A stretch of 64,000 nucleotides of DNA from Reticulitermes speratus (taxonomy: Eukaryota > Arthropoda > Insecta > Blattodea > Rhinotermitidae), in NCBI GenBank assembly GCA_021186555.1, contig JAJKFL010000012.1:2083244-2147243 (forward strand), written 5' to 3'. This document shows, one piece after another, positions 47,001-49,320 of the stretch. How positions within the stretch are numbered: the stretch's first letter is position 1; the number at the start of each line of letters is the position of its first letter. The notes under the pieces are model-generated. The model saw only the letters and a program-made list of their open reading frames with translations. It was not told the origin of the DNA and ran no database searches. The translations under genes were made by a program, and so were the position numbers.

Positions 47001-47335
47001 TTAACAGCAGCATGCAGTTAGTGCTAGTGTTTGTTGCATTAAAACAGAATGTGTCAAAAGCAGTGCTTCTGAGTTTATTCTGTTGCTTTGGTCTGTGATG
47101 AGTTAATGTTGCCATTGTATTGTCTTAGGGGCGGGAAGTGCGACCAAGCTCTCTGCCACCCTACGTGGCTCCGCCATCTGCAGGTGTCAGTATAGAGGGG
47201 TCGCAACGCCGTGTGCCACCTGGAGAGAGCTCGCTGGAGAGCGAACAGCATCCACCAGTAGGACGCAAAGACAAGGATAAACGCTCTAGCGTGCTTAGCA
47301 GCTTGTTCCGCAAGAAGCGCGCTACACATCTGTAG
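3..47335 (+). CDS. kst: karst / beta-heavy spectrin, 3' part, 25 coding exons
   Basis: Beta-heavy spectrin cross-links actin with alpha-spectrin in the apical membrane skeleton of epithelia (family knowledge). Coding exons: 3-122, 1502-1762, 2505-2768, 2848-3132, 4653-4909, 7542-7728, 14459-14659, 15623-15853, 17547-17921, 19035-19217, 20041-20231, 23084-23372, 23449-23631, 24675-24797, 26533-26639, 27773-27862, 33317-33411, 34774-34995, 36416-36554, 38974-39112, 39847-40060, 41458-41559, 44580-44687, 45649-45689, 47129-47335. Joined they total 4,614 nt, one open frame of 1,537 residues ending in TAG, and every phase matches. Residues 1-1009 are about 9.5 spectrin repeats; then comes a charged linker, a PH domain at about 1192-1300 and a Pro/Gln-rich tail. 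All introns are GT-AG except one GC-AG. The 5' part, with the actin-binding domain and earlier repeats, lies left of the window. The PH domain and long post-PH tail agree with karst; an ordinary beta-spectrin is the main alternative. Confidence 0.9.
123..1209. other. Intron sequence without recognisable features
   Basis: AT-rich intronic DNA. The short open frames have no family resemblance and no coding bias. I see no repeat copy recurring elsewhere in the window. Confidence 0.6.
1210..1440 (+). mobile_element. mariner-type transposase C-terminal fragment
   Basis: Decayed reading around KCVPRWDKCVTVLRDYAEK, ending in a stop, matches the C-terminus of mariner transposases. Preceded by gaggaagtggaagtggttg, the recurring EEVEMAV-type segment. 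Frameshifts and stops show it is dead. Copies also lie at 40850, 41000, 49010 and 60697. Confidence 0.75.
1502..1762 (+). CDS. kst: kst exon: spectrin repeat segment
   Basis: 87 codons, phase 0 at both ends, between the acceptor ending at 1501 and donor gtgagc at 1763. The reading AEIDGRQEAFKSL...HADNWLAAKEAFLNNDDLG shows the end of one repeat and helix A of the next, with the conserved W. Confidence 0.92.
1955..2365 (+). mobile_element. mariner transposase fragment, different family
   Basis: A frame reads LMPSDFHLFGPLKQHLTGK after a proline/tyrosine-type segment, which is the SPDL-PSDFHLF-PLK motif around the third catalytic Asp of mariner transposases. It then decays through a stop into a WLQ...FFYAGI tail. 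Broken; lies in karst intron 2. Confidence 0.75.
2505..2768 (+). CDS. kst: kst exon: spectrin repeat segment
   Basis: 88 codons, phase 0/0, acceptor ttccag and donor gtgtgt. Contains the repeat signature SVEALLRKHEAFEKTLAAQ and continues through helix C to QQFLRNMYE. The intron to the next exon is only 79 bp (2769-2847). Confidence 0.93.
2848..3132 (+). CDS. kst: kst exon: spectrin repeat segment
   Basis: 95 codons, phase 0/0. Begins VEAWLHQKQQVASDENYRD (helix A with the invariant W) and ends RLNDAYQ before gtatgc. One near-complete repeat of about 106 residues is shared with the flanking exons. Confidence 0.93.
3324..3475 (+). mobile_element. tRNA-derived SINE (family C)
   Basis: 3324-3397 folds as a tRNA-like head: acceptor arms GCCCTTG/CGAGGGC, an A-box-like tggttagcgtg and a perfect B box ggttcgatccc. 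A non-tRNA body follows (atttttaagggtgataaaaa), as in SINEs. I do not call it a functional tRNA because the anticodon arm is poor. Confidence 0.65.
3664..4606 (+). repeat. 54-bp tandem array with duplicated flanks
   Basis: About eight copies of a 54-bp unit (gatggggctgtagctagaga...) lie at 3775-4220 and keep an open frame because 54 is divisible by 3. The flanks at 3664-3770 and 4498-4606 are diverged copies of each other (tctgacaactg...tgtcagctc.../...tgtggcggg). Confidence 0.8.
4653..4909 (+). CDS. kst: kst exon: spectrin repeat segment
   Basis: 257 nt, phase 0 in and phase 2 out, acceptor ctggcag and donor gtcagt. Reading AQLFSRTLEELEVWMDEVE...SHAVIK plus AG. The split AG|G codon (Arg) is completed by the first base of the exon at 7542. 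Confidence 0.92.
5000..5576 (+). repeat. 47-bp tandem array
   Basis: About twelve nearly identical copies of a 47-bp unit (ggccatttgtactgcagtg...), starting about 90 bp after the donor at 4909. One base change (tcttgc to tcgtgc) is visible near 5363. Confidence 0.9.
5695..6010. repeat. Dispersed repeat, copy 1 of 3
   Basis: Shares blocks with 41755-41985 (ggtttattttgaatgaa, ttggaagca.aaaat, gtgcaatag..ggagag, tgatttg.c.gaa). The end (attcaaatgggtggtcatta) appears reversed at 52590-52650. Type unknown; no coding sequence. Confidence 0.6.
6341..7541 (+). repeat. 47-bp array seeded on a 3' splice site
   Basis: About 25 copies of a 47-bp unit containing tgtcctgtctcacag|gc. The last unit is the real acceptor of the exon at 7542 (tgtcctgtccgacag|gt). 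Variants alternate between ctcacaggcatcacactgac, ctgacaggcaccacactgtc and ctgacaggctccatactgtc, suggesting multi-unit duplications. Confidence 0.92.
7542..7728 (+). CDS. kst: kst exon: spectrin repeat segment with GC donor
   Basis: 187 nt. Reading (R)YHSLQQPMQIRRDNLEDAL...AVQSLQKKHQ. The acceptor ctgtccgacag ends at 7541 and is the last monomer of the 47-bp array that precedes it. The donor is CAG|gcaagt at 7729. This GC donor is needed to join LQKKHQ to ALEAEL in the exon at 14459, a canonical spectrin string. Confidence 0.9.
7895..8170. mobile_element. Fold-back MITE fragments
   Basis: Contains cgtcacatcccaaaagaatt and ccttagtgggatgtgaag, the two inverted ends of the fold-back family seen better at 46740 and 56545. 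Rearranged and incomplete. Confidence 0.45.
8755..13400 (+). mobile_element. tRNA-derived SINE (family A) with internal array
   Basis: The head at 8755-8890 has the B box gggttcaatccc and a body (gtggacaaagtggcactggg) shared with copies at 36925 and 50985. The SINE tail (agcagttgacaatgtcacta, then aataacacacttgaaaa) appears only at 13345-13395. Between them lies the 4.4-kb array of a SINE internal segment. The element is thus one SINE stretched from about 240 bp to 4.6 kb. Confidence 0.82.
8890..13340 (+). repeat. 91-bp minisatellite, about 49 copies, higher-order structure
   Basis: The unit contains cagtatcattccaccaatgc ... ctcccagtacttcagttttc. From 8890 to 10140 three unit types (A: gtgtaatgtttttctccc; B: caacgctgtataatg with acctcag; C: tgacgctgtataatg) follow in order A-B-C. 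Marker variants recur at about 548 bp, so six units form a larger repeat. From 10290 to 12170 single-base indels are dense; after 12170 copies are clean again. Confidence 0.92.
13795..13990. mobile_element. Fold-back MITE copy
   Basis: gattcaagtcttgcgattta ... actgtgttgctgggtgagtg ... catcttcagggtcaagcagt ... gacacagcatcaccttg ... gacgtgaatc. The ends are imperfect inverted repeats of the family at 31560, 42785, 46740 and 56545. Confidence 0.6.
14459..14659 (+). CDS. kst: kst exon: spectrin repeat segment
   Basis: 67 codons, phase 0/0, acceptor gtgtgcag. Reading ALEAELLSREPVVQALVG...LLDAVESQM. The donor cagatg|gtgagtgcag at 14660 is the first of about ten copies of the same sequence in the array that follows. 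Reading through the donor meets a TAG within eight codons. Confidence 0.92.
14650..15145 (+). repeat. 49-bp array seeded on a 5' splice site
   Basis: About ten copies of a 49-bp unit containing cagatg|gtgagtgcagg. The first copy is the real end of the exon at 14459-14659 with its donor. Later copies vary (acatatg, cagaggg, tcagatg) but nearly all keep ggtgagt. Confidence 0.93.
15623..15853 (+). CDS. kst: kst exon: spectrin repeat segment
   Basis: 77 codons, phase 0/0, acceptor ttgccgtag and donor gtagcc (weak). Reading FYAEANEAVTWIREKWPLL...DSHNITAKQ. Helix A tryptophan and the HxFDSxxI helix-C start are present. Confidence 0.92.
16095..16450 (+). repeat. 31-bp tandem array
   Basis: About eleven copies of a 31-bp unit (acatgtacacacgttcagtc...), lying 240 bp after the donor at 15853. 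All three + frames stay open, giving meaningless ORFs. Confidence 0.9.
17031..17101 (+). repeat. (GT)n followed by poly(T)
   Basis: About 24 bp of GT repeat runs directly into more than 35 T and then an AT dinucleotide tract. It looks like the tail of a minus-strand retroelement or simple microsatellite; no element body was recognised. Confidence 0.75.
17547..17921 (+). CDS. kst: kst exon: spectrin repeat (longest exon)
   Basis: 125 codons, phase 0/0, acceptor attttgcag and donor gtgagt. Reading AQIEAQFSELQLLASQRSSR...LAHARQE spans the end of one repeat and nearly all of the next, including FLREADEVAEWMGD and GHALIAEGNPE. Confidence 0.94.
18130..18320. mobile_element. Fold-back MITE fragment
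   Basis: tcttctgggatatgatgatg next to a segment with cgtaaagtctgcgt and gggttaagcagctcctcaaa, following the order seen in other copies of the fold-back family. Heavily diverged. Confidence 0.45.
18455..18900 (+). mobile_element. LINE reverse transcriptase C-terminal fragment
   Basis: A frame reads LREEHRLRVFENVVLGKILG, then GDWRKLRNEEFHELYSSPNA and VMKSWRMKWHG. This is the C-terminal region typical of arthropod endonuclease/RT (non-LTR) retrotransposons. It ends with agctgaggaatgttaccttc near 18890, like copies at 43470, 55540 and 58335. Frameshifted. Confidence 0.75.
19035..19217 (+). CDS. kst: kst exon: spectrin repeat segment
   Basis: 61 codons, phase 0/0. Reading ALAGAKQVHVFDRRADETIG...FETDLAAVKEQ. 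The tail of this exon with its donor has a decayed copy at 19945-19997 in the following intron. Confidence 0.93.
19690..19800. mobile_element. Fold-back MITE fragment
   Basis: ttcagggtcaagcagcccag ... gaactgcttgaccgtgaaga ... cagtgacattggtgtgagaa: central and right-end blocks of the fold-back family. Confidence 0.45.
19856..19997 (+). pseudogene. Decayed copy of kst exon tail in intron, plus 49-bp dimer
   Basis: 19945-19997 copies the end of the exon at 19035-19217 and its donor: 24 identical bases (cagcaccaagtgtttgagac...) and then a diverged match to gtgaaggaacaggtatg. Upstream, a 49-bp unit ending in cagcaccaagtg is present twice. The copy sits just before the next exon at 20041. Confidence 0.85.
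20041..20231 (+). CDS. kst: kst exon: spectrin repeat segment
   Basis: 191 nt, phase 0 in and phase 2 out. Reading VESVTEEAGRLASLF...YFDEYRDL plus AT. The donor is gttagt at 20232. The split codon AT|G makes the Met of DLMAWINEM with the exon at 23084. Confidence 0.92.
20363..21612. mobile_element. pogo/Tigger-like non-autonomous DNA transposon, about 1.25 kb
   Basis: The ends are inverted repeats (tagtgaaactctcttaagat against the reverse of cttaagcgagtttcattg), flanked by TA on both sides. Subterminal blocks such as cttcttaagtgggaaatgtc and cttatgtggggaca recur in the small element at 58482. No transposase frame is visible. 20973-21239 is GC-rich, unlike its surroundings, and open, but unrecognised. 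Confidence 0.65.
22390..22940. repeat. Dispersed repeat shared with 51660-51965
   Basis: Blocks such as agcataatatgaaa, gtttgttagttgttg.aaca, tccacagacaaagaaaa and agctggctcctagaatcaaa recur in the same order at 51660-51965. Family unknown, no coding capacity. A (TGTGC)n run lies at 22560-22585. Confidence 0.6.
23084..23372 (+). CDS. kst: kst exon: spectrin repeat segment
   Basis: 289 nt, one base completing ATG and then AWINEMIAKVTAPDLAQD...RRKAIYDQNLDTQ, donor gtaaaa. One nearly complete repeat. Only 76 bp of intron separates it from the next exon. Confidence 0.93.
23449..23631 (+). CDS. kst: kst exon: last spectrin repeat segment
   Basis: 61 codons, phase 0/0. Reading VFKRDADLLENWIVSREPLL...FSALRRVTM, donor gttagt. 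The tandem spectrin repeats end here; the following exon is a continuous charged helix without the repeat pattern. Confidence 0.93.
24675..24797 (+). CDS. kst: kst exon: charged coiled linker after repeats
   Basis: 41 codons, phase 0/0, acceptor gatttcag and donor gtgtga. Reading LEEAFQKQQQDEIAARQAEK...EVQRITE. It is rich in Glu, Arg and Lys and probably helical, starting the C-terminal segment of beta-heavy spectrin. Confidence 0.88.
24798..26532. other. Intron without recognisable elements
   Basis: AT-rich intron between the exons at 24675 and 26533. Apart from a (TA)n microsatellite at 26096-26122, I see no copy of the repeat families found elsewhere and no further exon. Confidence 0.55.
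26533..26639 (+). CDS. kst: kst exon: linker
   Basis: 107 nt, phase 0 in and 2 out. Reading ERRREDERRWTQELRIG...DVSTNSSS plus AG. It continues the charged helix and then turns into a Ser/Gly-rich stretch. Donor gtactt is weak, but the phase and the joined reading R-PLPIFMVENV support it. Confidence 0.82.
26940..27075. mobile_element. Fold-back MITE copy, short
   Basis: gagatctgaggttctgacag ... gacttctggggtgtgacgct ... gacgcagcatcacatgccag: terminal blocks of the fold-back family with a shortened middle. Confidence 0.55.
27245..27665 (-). mobile_element. LINE C-terminal fragment, minus strand
   Basis: The reverse complement matches the 18455/43470 family: its 3' end tgactagctcaggaactgtt lies at about 27270, and on the minus strand the sequence then runs through GPKREK-type and HRLR-type codons up to about 27660. 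Confidence 0.65.
27773..27862 (+). CDS. kst: kst exon: linker
   Basis: 90 nt, phase 2 in and 2 out: (R)PLPIFMVENVPYQPVFNAV...MSASSP plus AG. Acceptor gtacgcag ends at 27772, donor gttggt at 27863. A small exon supported by phase continuity on both sides. Confidence 0.82.
28068..28275 (-). mobile_element. mariner transposase fragment, minus strand
   Basis: Minus-strand reading GLEVMDHPPYSP...ISL, then a WLQT-type block, matches the (W)HPPYSPDL motif of mariner transposases. Stops and frameshifts throughout. Confidence 0.65.
28430..31490 (+). mobile_element. Degenerate endonuclease/RT LINE, perhaps RTE-like
   Basis: Begins with an apurinic-type endonuclease: GTWNVRTLFRTGSLTMLTQQ at 28541, later TWFPHKDIK and SNQIDHTLIETRRAS, CDCDHYLAIIKYRG. 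Downstream RT traces include ARVIKPLKSNKAPGEDRAPA-like codons near 30700 and a STIKWME block near 30960. Many stops and frameshifts mark it as dead. The clade assignment is tentative. It lies in karst intron 16. Confidence 0.75.
28705..29535 (+). repeat. 36-bp array inside the LINE endonuclease
   Basis: About 23 copies of a 36-bp unit (gacatgagtatgtagcagca...). The period equals 12 codons (KKRHEYVAALAV), so open frames run on both strands. The LINE endonuclease reading resumes right after the last unit (DFKATNEVMCTLRIETKFG). One unit has an extra base (29137) and one lacks an A (29320). Confidence 0.92.
31560..32445. mobile_element. Fold-back MITE with internal array
   Basis: The left end gattcagttcttctgggatg (31585) pairs with the right end catcccgtctcagaagaact...gaatc (32405-32428). 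The centre has the family block caccttcatctatacagtga, and then the right half is expanded into the 36-bp array. Normal copies of the family are about 200 bp; this one is about 880 bp. Confidence 0.75.
31690..32410 (+). repeat. 36-bp tandem array within MITE
   Basis: About 20 copies of a 36-bp unit (gtcaagaactatacacccaa...cagcatccc) with an A/G polymorphism (actatac/actgtac). Because 36 is a multiple of 3, long open frames exist on both strands (31367-32374 minus, 31684-32432 plus); they are not genes. Confidence 0.93.
32446..33316. other. Intron sequence, no element recognised
   Basis: Intron DNA leading to the exon at 33317. I see no array, SINE or transposase resemblance. Confidence 0.5.
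33317..33411 (+). CDS. kst: kst exon: linker before PH domain
   Basis: 95 nt, phase 2 in and 1 out: (R)LNTLDVPEPVSTGTLHKAG...LFGEQMRR plus G. Acceptor gtgtgtgcag and donor gtgagt are both good. Confidence 0.87.
34077..34660 (+). repeat. 114-bp tandem array
   Basis: Five copies of a 114-bp unit (cagtccgtaccgcgcagtaaacac...), with the last copy most diverged (tgctgtataggg, gatctgtacaaaac). It ends about 110 bp before the exon at 34774. Confidence 0.92.
34774..34995 (+). CDS. kst: kst exon: basic linker and start of PH domain
   Basis: 222 nt. The reading (D)IKRAESMKAELKKPKRTPSF continues through a basic segment (TTRRRTQSFRKL) and enters the PH domain at about EIQGTLDRKHELQ...RSWKTFYT, the beta-1/beta-2 strands. 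It splices in phase into the exon at 36416 (FYT-VLCGQLLCFF). Confidence 0.93.
35352..35540 (+). repeat. GT/GCATG-rich microsatellite
   Basis: Irregular tgtgtgtgc and gcatgcatgtg runs. It produces several Cys-rich or His-rich frames that have no support as genes. Confidence 0.85.
36030..36255. mobile_element. Fold-back MITE with perfect central palindrome
   Basis: Ends gaagtcttctgagatgtgat and cgccacatcccagaagactt are inverted. In the centre, 36105-36122 and 36124-36141 are perfectly complementary 18-base arms around one T. Confidence 0.75.
36416..36554 (+). CDS. kst: kst exon: PH domain middle
   Basis: 139 nt: (V)LCGQLLCFFRDHDDFLASKA...YTKRKHVF plus AG. This is the strand 3-5 region of a beta-spectrin-type PH domain, a lipid-binding module that helps hold the protein at the membrane. 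Confidence 0.93.
36650..36912 (+). repeat. 45-bp tandem array
   Basis: About six copies of a 45-bp unit (ttacatgctcttacgccctg...ctatggtgagca), located 95 bp after the donor at 36554 and abutting the SINE at 36925. Confidence 0.88.
36925..37090 (+). mobile_element. tRNA-derived SINE (family A)
   Basis: Head ccatggctgaagcagttagt with B box gggttcaatccc, body ttgtggacaaaaatggcaca and ccctgtcagtggtgttgcac. Same family as 8755, 50985, 58180 and 63921. Confidence 0.8.
37845..38220 (+). mobile_element. tRNA-derived SINE (family B) with amplified head
   Basis: Four tandem copies of a 35-bp head segment (agtatagtgactaggctacg...) precede the intact element with the B-box-like aggattcaaatc. The body (gcaagagatttttctcttg, gcccacacagcctcctgttt, gagtggagcaatacctctac) matches 56060-56350. 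Confidence 0.82.
38370..38918 (+). repeat. 29-bp tandem array
   Basis: About 19 copies of a 29-bp unit (ctgttgattgcagtgactgt...), interspersed with a shorter variant (ctgttcattacaatgactga). It ends 55 bp before the PH-domain exon at 38974. Confidence 0.9.
38974..39112 (+). CDS. kst: kst exon: PH domain end
   Basis: 139 nt: (R)LCCTDGSEFLFLAATEREMV and then DWVNKISFHAKL...DDTQK, donor gtgagg. It contains the C-terminal PH helix with its conserved Trp (the W of DWVNKI). The acceptor is ttggcag at 38973, 53 bp after the 29-bp array. Confidence 0.93.
39215..39690 (-). mobile_element. LINE C-terminal fragment, minus strand
   Basis: Reverse complement: HRLRVLRKVFGPKREEA at 39571-39630, running to the 3' end ctcaggaactatgagctctt...ccacgaagttagttag at 39215. 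Same family as 18455. Confidence 0.72.
39847..40060 (+). CDS. kst: kst exon: Ser/Pro-rich tail
   Basis: 214 nt, phase 0 in and 1 out: SGGSVDQVPVAHGDVRDG, SSRCSSPEPLSQSPTSAVPP, IPIRSPSTEAVTLRNK. Low complexity and probably disordered, with several SP/TP-type sites. Acceptor atttgcag, donor gtgagt. Confidence 0.88.
40335..40845 (-). repeat. 31-bp array seeded in a mariner C-terminus
   Basis: About 16 copies of a 31-bp unit (gtagtccctgagcacattga...). On the minus strand the unit (catcaatgtgctcagggact...) corresponds to the TVLRDY-type codons near the mariner C-terminus, and the array joins a minus-strand mariner fragment at 40846. Confidence 0.85.
40846..40945 (-). mobile_element. mariner transposase C-terminal fragment, minus strand
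   Basis: The reverse complement reads ctgctgttcatgaatatttg ... tttttaacttgtgccaagat, the same segment as 60715-60800. It abuts the 31-bp array. Confidence 0.7.
40985..41365 (+). mobile_element. mariner transposase C-terminal fragment, plus strand
   Basis: Reading HDSATPYSTCQTRDVAGIY, then LFGPLKQ-like (tttggaccactgaagcaaaa) and gaggaagtggaaatgtctgt, ending in a noncoding tail. It is inverted relative to the fragment just upstream. Dead. Confidence 0.72.
41458..41559 (+). CDS. kst: kst exon: tail
   Basis: 102 nt, phase 1/1: (G)GDTHPVSYHQNGVPPPEAG and NWRRSHMELGHQQQ. Acceptor atttacag, donor gtttgt. It continues the Pro/Gln-rich tail; the frame is kept only with this phase. Confidence 0.83.
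41755..41985. repeat. Dispersed repeat, copy 2 of 3
   Basis: Matches 5695-6010 in block order (gaagtttatttttaatgaa, tttttggaagcataaaatga, gtgcaatagcaggagagtgg). No coding sequence. Confidence 0.6.
42335..42510. mobile_element. Fold-back MITE fragment
   Basis: caggtcttgtggtacatgat ... gtgtcattgggcaagtggct ... cattctggaggaatgcagtg ... catcttgaagggtcaaaagg: left and central blocks of the family. Confidence 0.55.
42785..42990. mobile_element. Fold-back MITE copy
   Basis: cagtcttctgggatgtaata ... cattttgaaggaatgttctg ... ctcaagggtcaaatgggcca ... ttcacaacacagaagacagg ... attctcaca. Inverted ends are visible. Confidence 0.6.
43470..43930 (+). mobile_element. LINE C-terminal fragment
   Basis: Decayed KKDEVTGDWRKLHD codons, then LQEEEKCIQGF-like and WIHLAHDRNKWQAL codons, and the 3' end gtagctgaggaactgttagc. 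Same family as 18455 and 58335. Confidence 0.72.
44200..44579 (+). repeat. 31-bp array adjoining a 3' splice site
   Basis: About twelve copies of a T-rich 31-bp unit (gtatgtcatcttacgctgtt...). The last unit (atatgtcagcttgtgctgtt then ttcgcag) contains the polypyrimidine tract and acceptor of the exon at 44580. Confidence 0.9.
44580..44687 (+). CDS. kst: kst exon: Pro-rich and poly-Gln tail
   Basis: 108 nt, phase 1/1: (E)VPPPLPSSAPPHRPRTG...WSQHQQQQQQHAYH. A PPPLPxxxPP stretch of SH3-ligand type is followed by a CAG-repeat Gln run. Acceptor ttttcgcag is the modified last monomer of the 31-bp array upstream. Confidence 0.85.
44835..45525 (+). repeat. Degenerate tandem array
   Basis: Irregular repetition of gttactgtgttacagtgtaa, ctgagttactatgttactgc and attgtgcagag blocks with no constant period. 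Older or more rearranged than the other arrays. Confidence 0.8.
45649..45689 (+). CDS. kst: kst small exon
   Basis: 41 nt, phase 1 in and 0 out: (A)YVNMGAAAQLGQA. Acceptor tattttgcag, donor gtgagt at 45690. The exon end and donor (ctaggacaggcg|gtgagtatcat) recur at 45771-45793. Confidence 0.8.
45671..45825 (+). repeat. Exon-end/donor duplication
   Basis: ctaggacaggcg|gtgagtatcatactg occurs at 45678 (real exon end) and again at 45771. Between them lie three copies of a gtgagtatcatactgttgtt...tggt unit of about 30 bp. Confidence 0.88.
46175..46215. mobile_element. Solo pogo/Tigger-type terminal repeat
   Basis: tacagtaaaagtcgtttagc resembles the TA-flanked CAGTAAAA ends at 54662. No partner end is visible nearby. 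Confidence 0.45.
46735..46935. mobile_element. Fold-back MITE copy, fairly complete
   Basis: Left gttctgggatgtgatgctgt; centre cattttgaacgttcatatgg and catgttcagggtcagacagc; right caatgtcacatcccagaaga then cctgaaacttcaacagcatt. The inverted ends are about 25 bp apart from a few mismatches. Confidence 0.72.
47129..47335 (+). CDS. kst: kst terminal exon
   Basis: 69 codons including TAG at 47333-47335: GREVRPSSLPPYVAPPSAG ... GRKDKDKRSSVLSSLFRKK and then RATHL. Acceptor tgtcttag. The basic end (KDKDKR, RKKR) could bind membrane, and the last residues T-H-L fit a class I PDZ-ligand pattern (S/T-x-hydrophobic). That functional reading is inference. Confidence 0.9.
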   Translation, partial: GREVRPSSLPPYVAPPSAGVSIEGSQRRVPPGESSLESEQHPPVGRKDKDKRSSVLSSLFRKKRATHL

Positions 47336-47389
47336 TGGCTGGTGTAAAGACAGTGTATTGTAAATAGCCAGTGTCAGCCAGGTCTGTAT

Positions 47390-47612
47390 AATGCCATATA
47401 GCTGAATGTACAATAAAGTCATTAGATCAGTGCTTCAGTAAATTCCGTTCTTTCTTATCCATCATCCATGCCCTTCAGTTGTACACACTAACATTCTGCA
47501 TAATGCCATATAGCTGAATGTACAATAAAGTCATTAGATCAGTGCTTCAGTAAATTCCGTTCTTTCTTATCCATCATCCATGCCCTTCAGTTGTACACAC
47601 TAACATTCTGTC
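47390..47612 (+). repeat. Two-copy tandem duplication of the kst 3' end
   Basis: A 112-bp unit beginning taatgccatatagctgaatg and containing AATAAA is present twice head to tail with almost no differences. The second copy is a potential alternative cleavage/polyadenylation site. Confidence 0.9.
47412..47417 (+). promoter_or_regulatory. Polyadenylation signal of kst
   Basis: AATAAA lies 77 bp after the karst stop codon in AT-rich sequence, giving a short 3' UTR. An identical hexamer with the same flanks occurs 112 bp later at 47524-47529. Confidence 0.75.
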
Positions 47613-47744
47613 ATTCCTTGCAGAGAATCACAGTGGTTAATAGGCATTCTTTAGAAAGTAAAAAGGGGGGGGGGGGAGGTGCACTAAGAGTGACTGTACC
47701 CTGTCTCAGATTTTCATGACATTCAGTGCTGTGACAGTCATCCT

Positions 47745-48175
47745 GCATTTAAGGCTGTACATGAACTACCCATAATTTCCATATTTCTTGACCAATTTGA
47801 GTAAAATCTGATACAGAAAATCTCTACATAATGTCACTGAACAGTTGTGAGTTCTGTGAAAATCAGTACAATGAAAGGCATACTTTACACAAGGCATTAA
47901 TGAAATGTTACCCTATTTTATACATTTGTTGTCCTATTTGGATAAAATTCAATACAGATGCCCACAATTTTTTTTTAATAATAAGGAGTTTCATGAAAAT
48001 CAGCACAGTGAAAGTCAAACTTTACTTACGGGCATGAGTGAATTTGTGTCTGTATTTTACACACTGTTGCCATATTTGGGGAAATTTGGTATAAAAGATT
48101 TGCACATAATGCTGTTGAGCATTTGTGAGTTCCATAAAGAATCGGTGCAGCGAAGGCCGTACCTTTCTTATAAGT
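47745..48175 (+). repeat. Three-copy diverged tandem repeat, about 140 bp
   Basis: Each copy runs: ccatatttcttgaccaattt / tgtcctatttggataaaatt / tgccatatttggggaaattt, then ..acataatg.., then gtgagttctgtgaaaatcag / ttcatgaaaatcagcacagt / gtgagttccataaagaatcg. Strongly diverged, so old. A poly(G) run sits just before, at about 47665. Confidence 0.72.
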
Positions 48176-48179
48176 GCAA

Positions 48180-49005
48180 AAGAATGTTATTTACGTGTGT
48201 ATTCTGAAACTGTGCGACATTTTGAAAGTAAAGAACGCCTTGGTAACGTCTCTATAGCACGTCGCTTGCCATTCGTCTACATCAAGTTACAAGTACAAAT
48301 GTTCACCGACAGCCTTCATGCAAAATTAAATGTTGCAGGAGGCATCTATGTATATAAGCTGCAATGTTTTCACAGCAGCTATTGTTCAGATGAGGGGCAT
48401 CTGTTAGGTCTTTACACCATGTACTTGACTTCATTTTTTCTGACATTTCAGAGGAATGTACTGCTTCCATCTGCCACCTCCCAGAGGTCACACTATTTTC
48501 ACATCTGTCACTGGTTGAGGCCCTGAAGAGGGCCATTCCCAAAATTCTCAACTCCCATCCTATCCACTTTTCCCTCTCCTTTAGCTGTGATTGCCAAATT
48601 CCCTCAAATCTTACTACATAACCAACAAGTTCACTTCAGCATCCACCTGGACCAATTCAGTCACCGTGTACTTTGAGACAGTAAGTCAGAAAATACAAAG
48701 TCCACTGCATGGTGTAAAAACCCAAGATCACCATTTGAACAAGAGACAGTGTCTGCTCTGGCGGGTGTGCGAAGGACAGTATGCTCACCGTACTCTCAAA
48801 GGATCACTACGTGTTACAGAATCTGAGGGATAAGATTATAATTAAATGAGCTTTATCATGTTAGAATGGTACTGATGATGATGCCTGTAGCAGCCAGTGT
48901 GAATGGATCAAGAACCTGCATGTACAAGGCATTATCAAACCGTAAAGATCCCCTCGGTCACAAATATTAAGTGAGAAGTACCTCGTATGCTCCGCTGACA
49001 TGTTG
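48180..49005. other. Intergenic, nothing clearly recognised
   Basis: Between karst and thoc7. A possible weak fold-back MITE trace lies at 48430-48530 (gacatttcagaggaatgtac, ccacctcccagaggtca). No gene is supported. Confidence 0.45.
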
Positions 49006-49009
49006 TTTT

Positions 49010-49320
49010 TCAACAGAATCACATGATCACAATGATTTGTTCCATTTTGGCACAAGTTAAAAAATCCTGTTGCTGTTGAAATTGGGGCTTTTGTATTTGC
49101 AACCACTGAAAAACATCCTCCCAAGTGCTGCTTCAGTGGCCCAAATGAGCCACGTCACAATGTGTGATCCTTCAGCATGGCAATGCAAATTCACACAGCA
49201 CATATCTAACATGAGACTTGTTTCAGTTATTTTATTGGGAGCATCTGGAAGATCCACCCTATTGTTTGGGCTGCAAAAGTGGAGGAGGCAATTTCTGAAC
49301 AATAAGTGGTTAGCTGCAAA
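49010..49320. mobile_element. Rearranged mariner fragments in opposite orientations
   Basis: 49025-49110 is minus-strand mariner C-terminus (reverse of aacttgtgccaaaatggaac). 49150-49310 is plus-strand transposase (cagcatggcaatgcaaattc, acacagca..., then ttgtttgggctgcaaaagtg). Same inverted arrangement as 40846-41365. Confidence 0.65.
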
